Shown in pieces: positions 35,140 through 44,634 of a stretch of 64,000 nt of DNA (its first letter is position 1; every line of letters starts with the position of its first letter). Location of the stretch: the NCBI GenBank assembly GCA_964640665.1, contig CAZXHT010000019.1, forward strand, positions 15,423-79,422, written 5' to 3'. Source of the DNA: DATKYQ01 sp964640665 (lineage in GTDB: Bacteria > Myxococcota > B64-G9). The notes under the pieces are model-generated. The model made no database searches. It was not told where the DNA came from and saw only the letters and a list, made by a program, of their open reading frames with translations. Both the position numbers and the translations under genes were made by a program.

Positions 35140-35940
35140 ATGGAAAGATCACTCATTGCGGGGAAATATGGCACGGATAAGAACCAGGTTTACCTTGATA
35201 ATTACGAGAGAGTATTTTCCGGCATAAGAAATGAAAAGATAACTATGCTTGAGTTGGGTATTTTCAAAGGGGAATCGTTATTATTATGGGAAGAGTACTT
35301 TATAAATGGCAAGATTGTCGGAATCGATAAAAACGAATCTGATACTACCAATATGAGCAATAGAATTTTTACATTTCAAGGAGATCAGCAAGACAAGGAA
35401 TTTCTTGATTTCGTTGCAAGAGAGACTGCGCCAAATGGTTATGATGTCATCATTGATGATGCTTCTCATGTTGGAGATGTCACAAAAACTTCTTTCTGGC
35501 ATCTATTTGAAAAACACTTGAAGCCCGGCGGCATTTATGTGGTTGAGGACTGGCGAACGGGGTATTGGGATGCGTGGCTGGATGGTAAAAAATACAAAAA
35601 CAGGCAAGAGGCTGAAAAAATAAGACCATTCGTTCATGAACTGGTTAGTAAATGCATGGCATTCGCCGAGAGTAGAATTGAAGGTGGTCTAGTAAAACGA
35701 AAACTAATCTCCATCTTGGGAAGGGCAAAAAGAAAGAGCTACAAACGTCATTACCCAAGCCATGACTATGGGATGGTTGGTTTTATCAAGGAGTTGATAG
35801 ACGAACTCGGTGTCGACATGATTACCAGTTCCGAGAGGGGAAGCACTGTGCCGCAGCGACAACCGAGATTCAAACGCATGGAAATAGTACCGGGGCAAGT
35901 GTTTGTAATAAAAAATAATAGTCCTGATACAAACTGCTAG
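35140..35940 (+). CDS. Class I SAM-dependent methyltransferase-like protein, AT-rich
   Basis: A 266-residue protein starting at ATG 35140 after GAAGGAG. The Rossmann core shows motif I ELGIFKGESLLLWEEYF, an acidic strand end (KIVGIDKNE), and YDVIIDDASHVGDVTKTSFWHLF, all typical of the macrocin O-methyltransferase/cephalosporin-hydroxylase-like group that often works on sugars or natural products. Codon use is strikingly AT-rich (many AAA, GAT, TTT, ATA) against about 60% GC on both sides, so it was probably acquired recently. It stands alone, flanked by promoter-sized gaps. Confidence 0.8.
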   Translation: MERSLIAGKYGTDKNQVYLDNYERVFSGIRNEKITMLELGIFKGESLLLWEEYFINGKIVGIDKNESDTTNMSNRIFTFQGDQQDKEFLDFVARETAPNGYDVIIDDASHVGDVTKTSFWHLFEKHLKPGGIYVVEDWRTGYWDAWLDGKKYKNRQEAEKIRPFVHELVSKCMAFAESRIEGGLVKRKLISILGRAKRKSYKRHYPSHDYGMVGFIKELIDELGVDMITSSERGSTVPQRQPRFKRMEIVPGQVFVIKNNSPDTNC

Positions 35941-36024
35941 CTCACCGATCACGGTTGCCATTGGGTCCCGCAGGTGCGATTATCCGGAAACTCGGCCTGG
36001 TTGCCGGAACATGCGAGGATCCGG

Positions 36025-36513
36025 ATGAACGTCAAATCAAATCGAATGAGCCGCGGCGCCCAATGGGTCGCCGCCATCTTTGCCGTGTTGGCCTCGGGCT
36101 GTGCCGATCGAGCGCCGCAAACACCTGAAGAGGTCTACCGGACATTTTACAATGCCGCGGCGGAGGCCGACTGGGACGCGGCTGCGACCATGCTCGATCC
36201 ACAGGTGCTGGACATGTTTCGCGATGTCGGCGCAAGACTGTCCGCCATGGTGAAGTTCAAGGGCGCGCCGCTGGACTTCTTCTTGCAGCAGGTCAAGGGC
36301 GAGCGTGCCACTCCTCTGCGTAAAGTTGAGGTGATCGATAGACGGGACGGCGTTGTTACGTTGAAGGTCACGGCCGGAGAGTGCGGCCCGGATGAAGCTT
36401 GCTCGATCAAGAACGTCAAGCTGATCCGGCGACAGGGACGCTGGCTGGTATCACCCAGACTTCCCCAGTTGCTCGGCTCTCCGGCCGCGGAGAAGAAGGA
36501 GTCTGCGAAATGA
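36025..36513 (+). CDS. Small lipoprotein with NTF2-like domain
   Basis: A 162-residue protein starting at ATG 36025 after GAGGA. It has a signal sequence ending in the lipobox-like LASGC (Cys about residue 26), so it should be a lipoprotein. The rest (TPEEVYRTFYNAAAEADWDAAATMLDPQVLDMF, then VVTLKVTAGECG and NVKLIRRQGRWLV) has the helix-then-sheet pattern of DUF4878/NTF2-like domains. The role is unknown. It overlaps the next lipoprotein gene by 4 bases, implying a shared function. Confidence 0.7.
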   Translation: MNVKSNRMSRGAQWVAAIFAVLASGCADRAPQTPEEVYRTFYNAAAEADWDAAATMLDPQVLDMFRDVGARLSAMVKFKGAPLDFFLQQVKGERATPLRKVEVIDRRDGVVTLKVTAGECGPDEACSIKNVKLIRRQGRWLVSPRLPQLLGSPAAEKKESAK

Positions 36514-38036
36514 GGTGTAACAAGATCTTGCCTGCGGCGGCGGGCGCTCTCTTATTGGTGTTTTCATCCTGCGGGCCGGATAAGCAGGTTAAGCCCGAGG
36601 CTCGGCCCGAGGCGGCCGCACCCAGTCCCGGGCCGAAGAGCATGGTCATCGAGGTCGAATACTCCTTGATGGCCGACCTGCTCAACATGATCGAGGGTGT
36701 CAGCCTGTGGCGCACAGGGATGCCGCGTACCTACCGCCGCGCCTTCGATGACTATTTCGGCCTGGACGGCGCCGACAAGGCGCTTCTCAGGAAGTTTGCC
36801 TTTGCCCGTTTGGAGTTGCTCGAACGATCACACAAGGGAGCCACGGCGCCATCGTTCGAGACGCCTTTCGGCCCCGAGGGGCTGATGCCTCCCGCGGCTT
36901 CCGATCCCGCTGACAAGTTCTGGAAGGGCGTTCTTTCCGCGGGCCGGCCCGACAAGGTCGCGGCCGCCCTGGCGGGAATAACGGCGCCCGCCGACGCCGA
37001 CACGACGGCCAAGGCGCTGGCCCGCTTCGCCCCGCGCTTGGGCGAGTTGACCACCGAACGGGCGGGGTTCGGACCCGAAGTGAAGATGCTGGCCGATCTT
37101 ATCAAGCGCAAACCGGTCGTTCAGCTGCTCAACTCCCTGGCGGCCTTCGCCGGCACCGGCACTTCGGGCCTGCGTTTCGATGTCAACACGGTCTGGGGGC
37201 CCGAAGGGGGGGGACTCGAGGCCATCGCCCACGGCGACCGCATACTAGTGGCTTTCGCCGAGGGCAAGAAGCCCGACGTCGTCCACGCCTGCCTTGCGCT
37301 TCACGAGATCGGCCGGCGCCTGCTTGGCCGCATGCCGGCCGCTAAAAAGGCTCTCGGGACAATCCGCTTCGTGGAAAGAGCCGGGCATCGGGGTGATCTG
37401 TTCGAACTGACCGAGGGTATCCTGGATGCCTTCAGCCACGGGATAGTTGCGCCGCTTCTGACCTCCGCCGCTGGCAAAGCTCCGCCCTGGCCGGGAGACG
37501 ATCGCCGCCGGAAGTTTGGCAAGGCACTGGTCCCGTTGCTTCGGGAATACCTTTCCCGCGACCGGTCCCTCGACGGCAAGTTTGCCCTTCAGGCTGCGGA
37601 AATCTACTTGAAGAACAACCCGGCCAGGCCTGCCGACTTCATGGGCGGTGGTATGGTGATCGGCGGAGAGCGGGCCATCGGAGTTTTCAAGAGTCAGGTG
37701 GTTCGCTGGACGGTGTGGAAGTTTCCCGTCAACAAGAAATACAACTACCCCCGAAAGTTCGCAGACTACCCGGGGCGTTCGGTGCTTCTGTTACTAACTC
37801 CGGACGACCTGCGCAGCCTTCCGTCGCGTTTTAAAGGCTTTGACGAGTTACTGGCAGCTATGCGGCAGGCCGTTGACTACATGAAGCGCGGGCAGGCGGT
37901 GCTGGTCGCCGTTCCCCGCCGGGCGCGCGGATATTTCTTTCTCATGGCCGCGCCTTCGGCCGAAAAGATGAAAAAGTTAGCCGAAGTGTTTTTCAAAATC
38001 GATCACATTCCGACCAGGCCGGTGACGGCTGATTGA
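36510..38036 (+). CDS. Large lipoprotein of unknown function
   Basis: A 508-residue protein with an N-terminal signal ending LLLVFSSCG, a lipobox, so it is probably anchored in the membrane facing the periplasm or surface. Then comes a Pro/Ala-rich linker and a large globular part that I do not recognise. Notable segments are MVIEVEYSLMADLLNMIEGVSLWRTGMPRTYRRAFDDYF near the start and YFFLMAAPSAEKMKKLAEVFFKI at the end. The ATGA overlap with the preceding NTF2-like lipoprotein gene and the 3-base gap to the lipase-like gene suggest an operon. Confidence 0.65.
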   Translation: MRCNKILPAAAGALLLVFSSCGPDKQVKPEARPEAAAPSPGPKSMVIEVEYSLMADLLNMIEGVSLWRTGMPRTYRRAFDDYFGLDGADKALLRKFAFARLELLERSHKGATAPSFETPFGPEGLMPPAASDPADKFWKGVLSAGRPDKVAAALAGITAPADADTTAKALARFAPRLGELTTERAGFGPEVKMLADLIKRKPVVQLLNSLAAFAGTGTSGLRFDVNTVWGPEGGGLEAIAHGDRILVAFAEGKKPDVVHACLALHEIGRRLLGRMPAAKKALGTIRFVERAGHRGDLFELTEGILDAFSHGIVAPLLTSAAGKAPPWPGDDRRRKFGKALVPLLREYLSRDRSLDGKFALQAAEIYLKNNPARPADFMGGGMVIGGERAIGVFKSQVVRWTVWKFPVNKKYNYPRKFADYPGRSVLLLLTPDDLRSLPSRFKGFDELLAAMRQAVDYMKRGQAVLVAVPRRARGYFFLMAAPSAEKMKKLAEVFFKIDHIPTRPVTAD

Positions 38037-38039
38037 TTC

Positions 38040-39404
38040 ATGACTATCATATCATCCTCAGTTGTGCAGAGCCTGACCCGGCCGGCCGTATTGATCGTCA
38101 TGCTGCTTGCCGGCGGCTGCGACTCGCCGACGCTATTATCACCCGACGCCTCAGGCGACGCCGACGGCGAGACTCAACCGGATGCCGATGCCGGAAGCGG
38201 GACCGAGGGCGATTCTAATTTCTTGCCCGACCAGAGCCAGGCTTGCAATCCCGCAAGCCTATCAACTGAAGATCGCGGTCTGATCGCCGTGGGCGATGTG
38301 GTTGAAAATGTTGTCCTGAAAGCCTGCGGCCGCGATCGCTGGGCATTCACGGCGGCGCGGGGCAGCAAGATCGAAATCAGCTTGACCGCGCGCGGCTACA
38401 ACTTGCTGGTTGCGGCCATAAACTACCCTGACGATACGGACTGGAACGCAAAGCTCGATTCGATCTCGGCGGCTGCGGGATTGCCCGGCAAGCTGACTTT
38501 CTCGCCGCCGCGTTCGGGCGAGTTTTTCCTGCAGGTGCGTTCGATCGATCCGGAACAAGAAAGCAGTTACGATTTGCGGCTTGACTGTATCGATGGATGC
38601 GATCTCCACTGCAGTCGCTTTCCGATCGTCTTGGTCCACGGCTGGACCGGTTTCGACCAGATCGGTCCGATCGAGTATTTCTATAACGTTCCCGACATGC
38701 TCGGGCAGCATGGTTTCGCGGTCTTGGTGGCCGTTTTGGATCCTTACAACTCGGTCGAGGTGCGCTCCGAACAGTTGGCCGCGCAACTCGACGGTTTTCT
38801 CGAGTTGGGCCGGGCGCGCAAGGTCAACATCATCGCCCACAGCCAGGGAGGGCTCGATTCACGGCGGGCGATCAGCACCCTGGGATACGGCGATCGCGTA
38901 GACGCCCTGGTTACCATCGCCACTCCTCATAAGGGCACGCCGATCGCCGACATCGCCCTGGGGCTCGGGCCGGGGCCGGCCGAGGCTGCTTTGGCCTTTC
39001 TGCTGAACCTCTTAGGTGCCGCCGGCGGCAACGAATCGGACGCCCTGGCCTCGTTCGAGTCGATCTCGACAGACTTTGTGCAAAACGAATTCAACCCTGC
39101 AAACCCGGATGACCCGCGGGTGAGCTATATTTCGTGGACCGGCCTGACCTGCCCGCTGGGAATCAACTGCGGGGACATCTGCGACGTGGAGATTCGCTGG
39201 GCCTACGACTTGATATATCTTTCGGCGGGAGACAACGACGGCATGGTGCCCGTCTCCAGCGCTCCCTGGGGCGATTTTCGCGGCACCATCCCGGCCGATC
39301 ACTTCGACGAGATCGGACAGGTAGCCGGGGTGACCGGCCCCAACTTCGATCATCTCGAGTTCTACCTGGGTATAGCCGAAGACCTGGCCGCTTCCGGGCA
39401 TTGA
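38040..39404 (+). CDS. Lipase-like alpha/beta hydrolase lipoprotein
   Basis: A 454-residue exported protein. The signal peptide ends at LLAGGCDSP (lipobox), followed by an acidic Asp/Gly linker (ASGDADGETQPDADAGSG) and a beta-rich domain (about 60-185) resembling the pre-peptidase C-terminal type. The hydrolase domain begins at FPIVLVHGWTGFDQIG (oxyanion-hole HG) and has the nucleophile elbow IAHSQGGLDSRRAI, a likely Asp in SAGDNDGMVPVSS and a C-terminal His in NFDHLEF. This matches the bacterial lipase family I.1/I.2 group (LipA-like). It would hydrolyse acyl esters outside the cell. Confidence 0.82.
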   Translation: MTIISSSVVQSLTRPAVLIVMLLAGGCDSPTLLSPDASGDADGETQPDADAGSGTEGDSNFLPDQSQACNPASLSTEDRGLIAVGDVVENVVLKACGRDRWAFTAARGSKIEISLTARGYNLLVAAINYPDDTDWNAKLDSISAAAGLPGKLTFSPPRSGEFFLQVRSIDPEQESSYDLRLDCIDGCDLHCSRFPIVLVHGWTGFDQIGPIEYFYNVPDMLGQHGFAVLVAVLDPYNSVEVRSEQLAAQLDGFLELGRARKVNIIAHSQGGLDSRRAISTLGYGDRVDALVTIATPHKGTPIADIALGLGPGPAEAALAFLLNLLGAAGGNESDALASFESISTDFVQNEFNPANPDDPRVSYISWTGLTCPLGINCGDICDVEIRWAYDLIYLSAGDNDGMVPVSSAPWGDFRGTIPADHFDEIGQVAGVTGPNFDHLEFYLGIAEDLAASGH

Positions 39405-39419
39405 TGGGAGGATATTAGC

Positions 39420-40841
39420 ATGTTCCGAATACCACGAAGCTCGAGAACTTTGGCGGGAATGCTATGGCTGTGTCTGCTGTTTGGCGGCGCGGATTCGCTG
39501 GCCGGCGGTTTCTTGATGTACGAGCACGGAGCCACCTCGACCGGGATGGCCGACGCGCGCACGGCGCTGGCCGACGATGTCAATGCGCTTTACTTCAATC
39601 CGGCGGCGATTTGCGAACTCGACGGGCTGCAGCTCGAGCTGGGCGTCACCGGGGTGTTGCCGTACGTCTCCTACCAGGCGGCCAAGAGGCCGGACCCCGA
39701 AAGAACATACACGCGTTTAGCGACCGGCGAGATCGTTCAGGTCAACGACGGCATGCACGACAGCGATGCCAAGCTCAAGGGATTTTCGCCGATTCACGTC
39801 TACGCCGCCTACCGTATCCCGGGGGCGTTTGTCTCGATCGGCTTCGGGTTGAACAATCCATTCGGGCTCGGCACCTATTGGCCGGGAGACTGGGATGGGC
39901 GCTTCATCACCACCGAGTCCGAGATCACAACTTTCGTAAACCAGCCGGTGGTCGCTTTGGACCTGGCCGGCCTTTTGGGGTTCAAAGAGCGCTTCAAGCT
40001 CTCGCTGGCCGTCGGCTATGACCTGGTCTATGGGACAGCCCGCATGGCCCAGCGCATCGACTTGCGGATTGCCGAGAGGCTGCCCGCCGCCGAGCCGATC
40101 GTCGATCCCGAGGGCTCCATGCTGCTTGTCGGCAGCGCCATCGGACACGGCTACAACTTCGCGCTCTACGCCGAGTTGCCCGGCCTTGGGGCATTCGGGG
40201 CCTCGGTTCGCAGCGGGGTGAGCCTTCCGTTTTCGGGTACGGCCAGTTTTTCTTTCAACCCGGCCGGGCAGGCCGCTTTGCTTCTTACCAATACCCATAT
40301 CCCGGACCAGACCACCGGACGAGTGACGATAAACCTGCCCTGGAACATGAATTTCGGCCTGGCTTTTTTGGGGATCGAGCGGCTCAAGCTGGCGCTCGAT
40401 CTCTACCTGGCCTTCTTTCAGAGCTACGACGAGTTGGAGATGAAATTCGATTGTCTCGATGACGATCCAGCCTGCGATCTGAATCTGGATCCCATCAAGG
40501 CGCACTGGGGAACCGCCTGGCAGCTTTCGCTGGGCGCCGAGTACCTGGTCTGGCGCGGCCTCAGCCTGCGGGGCGGTTACGCGTCTTCATTCAGCCCGGT
40601 GCCGGCCGACACCCTCGATCCCTCGGTGCCGGACGGCCGCCAGGACAACATCAGCCTCGGCGCCGGTTGGCGCGGGTCGGGCTGGAAGGTCGACCTGGGA
40701 TACATGCTCGGATTCTGGTCGGTGGTCAAGGACAACGACGTTGGAAGCTGGGACCCGAGCGGCAACCCGCTGGGTAAGGCCAACGGAAAATACACCACCG
40801 TCGCCCACCTGCTGGCCCTTAGCGTTTCGGTTTGGTTCTAA
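39420..40841 (+). CDS. OmpP1/FadL-family outer membrane porin
   Basis: A 473-residue outer-membrane beta-barrel protein with signal peptide (cleavage near GGADSLAGG). The FadL signature at the mature N-terminus is visible: GFLMYEHGATSTGMADARTALADDVNALYFNPAAI, where the NPA motif is the hatch residue trio. The protein ends in VSVWF, with the terminal Phe typical of outer-membrane insertion signals. The family takes up long-chain fatty acids or other hydrophobic compounds. Its place 15 bases after a secreted lipase-like gene suggests the two release and import fatty acids. Confidence 0.88.
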   Translation: MFRIPRSSRTLAGMLWLCLLFGGADSLAGGFLMYEHGATSTGMADARTALADDVNALYFNPAAICELDGLQLELGVTGVLPYVSYQAAKRPDPERTYTRLATGEIVQVNDGMHDSDAKLKGFSPIHVYAAYRIPGAFVSIGFGLNNPFGLGTYWPGDWDGRFITTESEITTFVNQPVVALDLAGLLGFKERFKLSLAVGYDLVYGTARMAQRIDLRIAERLPAAEPIVDPEGSMLLVGSAIGHGYNFALYAELPGLGAFGASVRSGVSLPFSGTASFSFNPAGQAALLLTNTHIPDQTTGRVTINLPWNMNFGLAFLGIERLKLALDLYLAFFQSYDELEMKFDCLDDDPACDLNLDPIKAHWGTAWQLSLGAEYLVWRGLSLRGGYASSFSPVPADTLDPSVPDGRQDNISLGAGWRGSGWKVDLGYMLGFWSVVKDNDVGSWDPSGNPLGKANGKYTTVAHLLALSVSVWF

Positions 40842-42025
40842 TCGGCGCGAAAAACCAGCCGGCTGCTTTCGCCTTCCTTGATCTCCACCTTCTTGGTCTG
40901 CGTGCCGCCGGTTGAAAAGTATACAGTCACCCGGTGCTGTCCGGCATCCAGTTTCAAATCCATCAGCGGTGTCGCCTTACCACTGTCGCGGCCGTCGATC
41001 CAGACCCGTCCCCAGGGCAGCGAGTTTACCATCAACAAGCCCTTGCCCTTGCCGAGTTCACCGGTTCCGGATGCACTCAGCACAACCCGCATGGTCTTGC
41101 CGGCTTCGACCTTCACCTTTACCGTCTTGGATTCGCCGTGTCCGAAGATCACCTTGACCTCGTGTATCCCGGGGGACAGTTTCAGGCGCAAGGGAGTCAT
41201 GCCGACGTGCTCGCCGTCAACGGCGACTTCGCTCCAGGGACGAGTGTTGACCGTCAGCCATCCGCTGGCGCTCTTTTCGGCAGGTAGCTTGTCCGGAAGG
41301 AGCACCATGCTGGTTGTTTCACCGGGGCGGATCTCGACGCCGGCCGTCATCTTCTTGGAGGTTGGCGGGTAGACGATGATGGTATGCCGGCCGGCCGGCA
41401 GCAGGTAGTCGACCAGCGGAGTATTGCTTCCGATGTCCTTGCCGTCGATCCATACCCGGCCCCAGGGACGCGAGTTGAGCGACAGCCGGCCGATTTCGGT
41501 TTTATTCGCCTGGCCCCTGTCGCCGCCTTCGGGAGGGACGATACGCCGGACCGGCCCGCTCCCGGTCTGGACATAGGCCAGCTTGAAGACGATTTCCCGC
41601 AGTGCGTCGAGAAGATCTTTCTCGTCGCAGCCCTGGCCGGCAGAGGCGCTTCTCAGCGGGATGTTTTGATCGAGAGCGTATAGCTTGGCCGTTACCTTGC
41701 AGGTGTTCATGATTTTCAAGATACGGGTCGACAGGAAGTGTGTGGCCCCCAGGTTGCGGGCAACCTTTGCGCGGCAGGCGTGATCGCCGCAAGAGACCTT
41801 GCCGACCTGTGCGCGCACCTGGTCTCTGTCGAGGACTCGCAGGCCGCTCTCGCCGAGCAGCACGCTCAAGTACTCGCCGAGATTTTCGACAGTCCGGCGG
41901 CTCATCCGTGGACCGCGGTTGTCGATCGCGAACACGGCCAGCGTGTCGCCCGGATTTTCCTGTGCCGCGGCCGAAGAAGTGATCAGTACGGCAAGCAGAA
42001 TCGAAAAAGTGAACGTCCGCAACAT
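40838..42025 (-). CDS. Exported protein with three PEGA repeats
   Basis: A 395-residue protein starting at ATG 42025 after GGAGA, with a signal peptide ending SSAAAQ. The N-terminal domain (about 24-160: DTLAVFAIDNRGPRMSRRTVENLGEYLSVLL to GCDEKDLLDALREIVFKLAY) resembles the CsgG/FlgO-like periplasmic fold. Three PEGA-type repeats of about 70 residues follow, each with a WGRVWIDG or WSEVAVDG strand and a TPL turn, ending in LPAGRHTIIVY-type strands. PEGA domains occur in surface-layer or protein-binding modules. The 3' end overlaps the FadL gene by 4 bases on the other strand. Confidence 0.78.
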   Translation of the reverse strand: MLRTFTFSILLAVLITSSAAAQENPGDTLAVFAIDNRGPRMSRRTVENLGEYLSVLLGESGLRVLDRDQVRAQVGKVSCGDHACRAKVARNLGATHFLSTRILKIMNTCKVTAKLYALDQNIPLRSASAGQGCDEKDLLDALREIVFKLAYVQTGSGPVRRIVPPEGGDRGQANKTEIGRLSLNSRPWGRVWIDGKDIGSNTPLVDYLLPAGRHTIIVYPPTSKKMTAGVEIRPGETTSMVLLPDKLPAEKSASGWLTVNTRPWSEVAVDGEHVGMTPLRLKLSPGIHEVKVIFGHGESKTVKVKVEAGKTMRVVLSASGTGELGKGKGLLMVNSLPWGRVWIDGRDSGKATPLMDLKLDAGQHRVTVYFSTGGTQTKKVEIKEGESSRLVFRAD

Positions 42026-42145
42026 GGAATCTCCTTTCCAAGCGGCATAGTTAGCCGGCACCTGCAGCGGCAATCATATGACATGCTCATAAAAGTGTAT
42101 AGCAGCTTGGCAAACGCACGCGCTTGGCCTAACATGGCGCCCGGA

Positions 42146-43276
42146 ATGAATGCTGAAAAACAAAAAATCGGGACATTTGGGGCTCAAAAAGGTTTCCCCC
42201 GCCTGGAAGTATCGATTTCACGCTATGCCTGGCGGTTGGCCGTCTGGAACTTCTTCGTCTGGCTGCTGTTTCTATGGTTCTTCTCGCGGGTGACCTTCTA
42301 CTGGCTGAACCAGGACGGCCTGATGAGCTACGATTACACCTTCTTGTTGACTGCCTGGGCAGGTTTCTTCGTCGGTATGGTCGGCTTTTACTCGACTACC
42401 CTGCAAACCAGGCGCGTGCTTCTTCTGGGCTTCATCGCCCCGAGCGAAGAAGAGTGGGCTCGCCTGGGGGCTTTGCCCGAACGGACGCTGGCCGGAGGGT
42501 TCTGGAGGCTGGCGGTATCGTTTGGATTAGCCCTTTCGGCCGGGGTGGGGGGCTTCATGCTGGGGCTCAGCCAGTTCGGCGATCGCGCGGGCTACGAGCG
42601 TCCGCAGTTTCTCTTCTACAGCACGCTGGTGCCGGCCGTCTGCATCGGCCTGGCATCCGCCCTGGTTGCTCGCTACTCGGTCGAACGCTTCGTCAGCGCC
42701 AGGAGAAAGCCCGAACCGCTGTCGATTCCCAGGCGGCGCTATATCTGGCTGCACAACGTCTTGCCTTATGCATTGGTAAGTTCGGCGGTCGGCCTGGTGG
42801 CCGCCTTTGCCCGCTTCGGATTCTATTATCAGCAGGGCCGGCCTGTGCCCGAGGACGAGCTGGCGCTGCACCTGGCGATCACCGCCCTGTTCACGGCGCT
42901 GATTCTGGTGGCCGCCGCGCGTTTCAAAACACGGGTGGACTCGCTCAGCCCGATCGAGTTGGGCGGCTCGGGCGAGAGACGTCGCATCGTGCGCTGGCGC
43001 TACTGGTACGCGCTGCTAATCGCCGCGGGAAGCTACGGCGTGCTGAGACTGGGATTCGCGGCATTCGGCTACCAAGCGCTGGATGCGCAAACCGCCATCA
43101 TCATCAAGGTCGTCTTCTGCCTGCTGATCTCGAGCGCCGTCGCCGCCTGGGGCGCCACCTCCGCCCTGGCCGAACTGTCCGCAGCCGGCTTCGAGGAGCA
43201 TCCATACATGCGCCTCGCGCGCCGCATCAGGGAGAAGAGTCACCGGGCGATCGAAGAGTGGCTCGATCATGGGTAA
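42146..43276 (+). CDS. Polytopic membrane protein, unknown family
   Basis: A 376-residue protein with about eight hydrophobic segments (for example FFVWLLFLWFF, LLTAWAGFFVGMVGF, LALSAGVGGFMLGL, YALVSSAVGLVAAFARFGF, VVFCLLISSAVAAWG). Loops carry many Arg residues on the cytoplasmic side (ARRKPEPLSIPRRRYIW). I recognise no transporter or enzyme motif. The start is uncertain: ATG 42134 and ATG 42146 are both in frame. It diverges from the PEGA gene, leaving about 120 bases for both promoters. A 10-bp stem hairpin lies 43 bases after the stop. Confidence 0.6.
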   Translation: MNAEKQKIGTFGAQKGFPRLEVSISRYAWRLAVWNFFVWLLFLWFFSRVTFYWLNQDGLMSYDYTFLLTAWAGFFVGMVGFYSTTLQTRRVLLLGFIAPSEEEWARLGALPERTLAGGFWRLAVSFGLALSAGVGGFMLGLSQFGDRAGYERPQFLFYSTLVPAVCIGLASALVARYSVERFVSARRKPEPLSIPRRRYIWLHNVLPYALVSSAVGLVAAFARFGFYYQQGRPVPEDELALHLAITALFTALILVAAARFKTRVDSLSPIELGGSGERRRIVRWRYWYALLIAAGSYGVLRLGFAAFGYQALDAQTAIIIKVVFCLLISSAVAAWGATSALAELSAAGFEEHPYMRLARRIREKSHRAIEEWLDHG

Positions 43277-43318
43277 AGGTTCACTCGCCGGTAGGATCAA
43301 CAGGTGTCGACGAACTTG

Positions 43319-43353
43319 CCCGTCAACCTCATGCCGCGCCTCGGGTTGACGGG
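43319..43353 (+). terminator. Possible hairpin terminator after the membrane protein gene
   Basis: CCCGTCAACC (43319-43328) pairs perfectly with GGTTGACGGG (43344-43353) over a 15-base loop. There is no T tract after it, so factor-independent termination is doubtful. It may instead stabilise the transcript end. Confidence 0.35.
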
Positions 43354-43403
43354 GGCCGTTGCTGATGCTCTAGTTGTTAAGTCTGGATCTGGTGAAAGGC
43401 GAT

Positions 43404-43644
43404 ATGTTGCGTCAAACAATCATCTGCACGGCCGTCGGGGTGCTGTTTCTATCTGGCTGCCAGGGAGCGAACCACAGAATCGACTCCGGATGGGAAGAGG
43501 ATGCTTCAACCGACACCGACGGCTTCGACGCCGGGGCCGACCAGGCCGGCGATCCCGGAAGCGATCCGGGTGACTTGCCGCAAGCCGATCAGGAAAGCGA
43601 CGCGGGCTCCGATCCCGGTGGAGATTTCAACCAGAACGGGGGAC
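43404..43644 (+). pseudogene. 5' fragment of a lipoprotein gene, cut by a transposon
   Basis: The ATG at 43404 starts a signal peptide with lipobox VLFLSGC (residues about 12-18), then a Gly/Asp-rich low-complexity linker (DASTDTDGFDAGADQAGDPGSDPG), typical of surface lipoproteins in this genome (compare the lipase-like protein at 38040). After about 80 codons the reading frame enters the left inverted repeat of the transposon at 43645 and stops soon after. No continuation of the gene was found beyond the right repeat, so it is probably non-functional. Confidence 0.7.
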
Positions 43645-43672
43645 GGGGTCGGGTAATACCACTTGACACTTA
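43645..43672 (+). repeat. Left terminal inverted repeat
   Basis: 28 bases beginning GGGGTCGGGTAATACCAC; matches the reverse complement of 44635-44662 with a single C/T difference. Confidence 0.85.
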
Positions 43673-44608
43673 TTTGCGGGGGCTCCTTGCCTGCCACCGT
43701 TCCATCCACTCTTTGAGCTGACCAATCGCACCATCTCGGCGAATCTTGCTGAGTAGTTTAGCAACCTGCGAATACGGCATTTCGAGGATCCGGGAGATCT
43801 GACTGTAGGTCTGGTCTCCATTGCGTTGCAGTGCCCAGGCAGCGAACCTTCTTGCCGGATTGGCTCCCGGCCCCATCTCCCTTCTCTTCAACTCCCGCAT
43901 GCTTGCCCCGGTCAATTCGCAGACTTCTTGCAGTACTCTCTCCGCAATTCGGCCGGACCTTTCCCCGGCTACTGAGCCTTCCGGCTCGTTAAATCTCGCC
44001 TGCCTGCGTTGGATCGATTTCTTTTCAAACAGCCCGGTCTCGGGATCGAAGCCCTCGGGATATTCGATGGATTTATTGCGCACCGACCGGACGAATTCGT
44101 TCAATTTCGAAGAGCCTCCGAATAGATGCAGGAAGTGGTCTAATGTCAGCCAATCAGGCGCCGAATCGCGTCCTAGGTATACCCGGTGGCTGGTCCATGC
44201 GAAGGAGTCGAGCCTTGCAACCAGATGTGCCTTTATCGGGTTCAAGTGGATGTATGCCACGAGTATCCTCAAGTATTCTTCATCTTCCACCAATTGGCTC
44301 TTGAATCTGCCGCGGAAAACCGGTCCATCCCAATAGTACACCCTGTTGAGCCAAAGCGTGTAGGTACCGTTGATTTGCCGCATGCAACGGGATAAATTGG
44401 CGAATGGAGTTCTTGCTAAGATGTGATAATGATTTGGCATCAATGAAAATGCATGCACTTCAATTCCGTGACGTTCAATGACATCTCCCACGATCGAAAG
44501 GAATTCCACGCAATCGGCGTCGCGTGCGAAAATCGGAGCACGTCGAGCACCCCTGTTCATGACATGGTGCCATGCTCCTGGATAGTCTTCCCTCTTAACC
44601 CTCGGCAT
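43670..44608 (-). CDS. REP-associated tyrosine (Y1/HUH) transposase-like protein
   Basis: A 312-residue transposase of the IS200-like REP-associated (RAYT) group. The signature is RGARRAPIFARDADCVEFL followed by FSLMPNHYHILARTPFANLSRCMR, where the HYH is the HUH metal-binding pair, and the single catalytic Tyr probably lies in LNRVYYWDGPVFRGRFKS or the EEYLRILVAYIHLNPIKA helix. The C-terminal half (about 200-310) adds a region with a helix-turn-helix look (YSQISRILEMPYSQVAKLLSKI). The enzyme would nick at the flanking repeats. It is complete, so the element may still move. Confidence 0.88.
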   Translation of the reverse strand: MPRVKREDYPGAWHHVMNRGARRAPIFARDADCVEFLSIVGDVIERHGIEVHAFSLMPNHYHILARTPFANLSRCMRQINGTYTLWLNRVYYWDGPVFRGRFKSQLVEDEEYLRILVAYIHLNPIKAHLVARLDSFAWTSHRVYLGRDSAPDWLTLDHFLHLFGGSSKLNEFVRSVRNKSIEYPEGFDPETGLFEKKSIQRRQARFNEPEGSVAGERSGRIAERVLQEVCELTGASMRELKRREMGPGANPARRFAAWALQRNGDQTYSQISRILEMPYSQVAKLLSKIRRDGAIGQLKEWMERWQARSPRK

Positions 44609-44634
44609 GTCATTACTGGAACATCATTACAAAT

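Noticed and set aside
42274..43365. Alternate-frame open reading frame of 363 codons over the membrane protein gene
   Set aside because: Arg/Gly-rich low-complexity translation; the other frame encodes a clean polytopic membrane protein.
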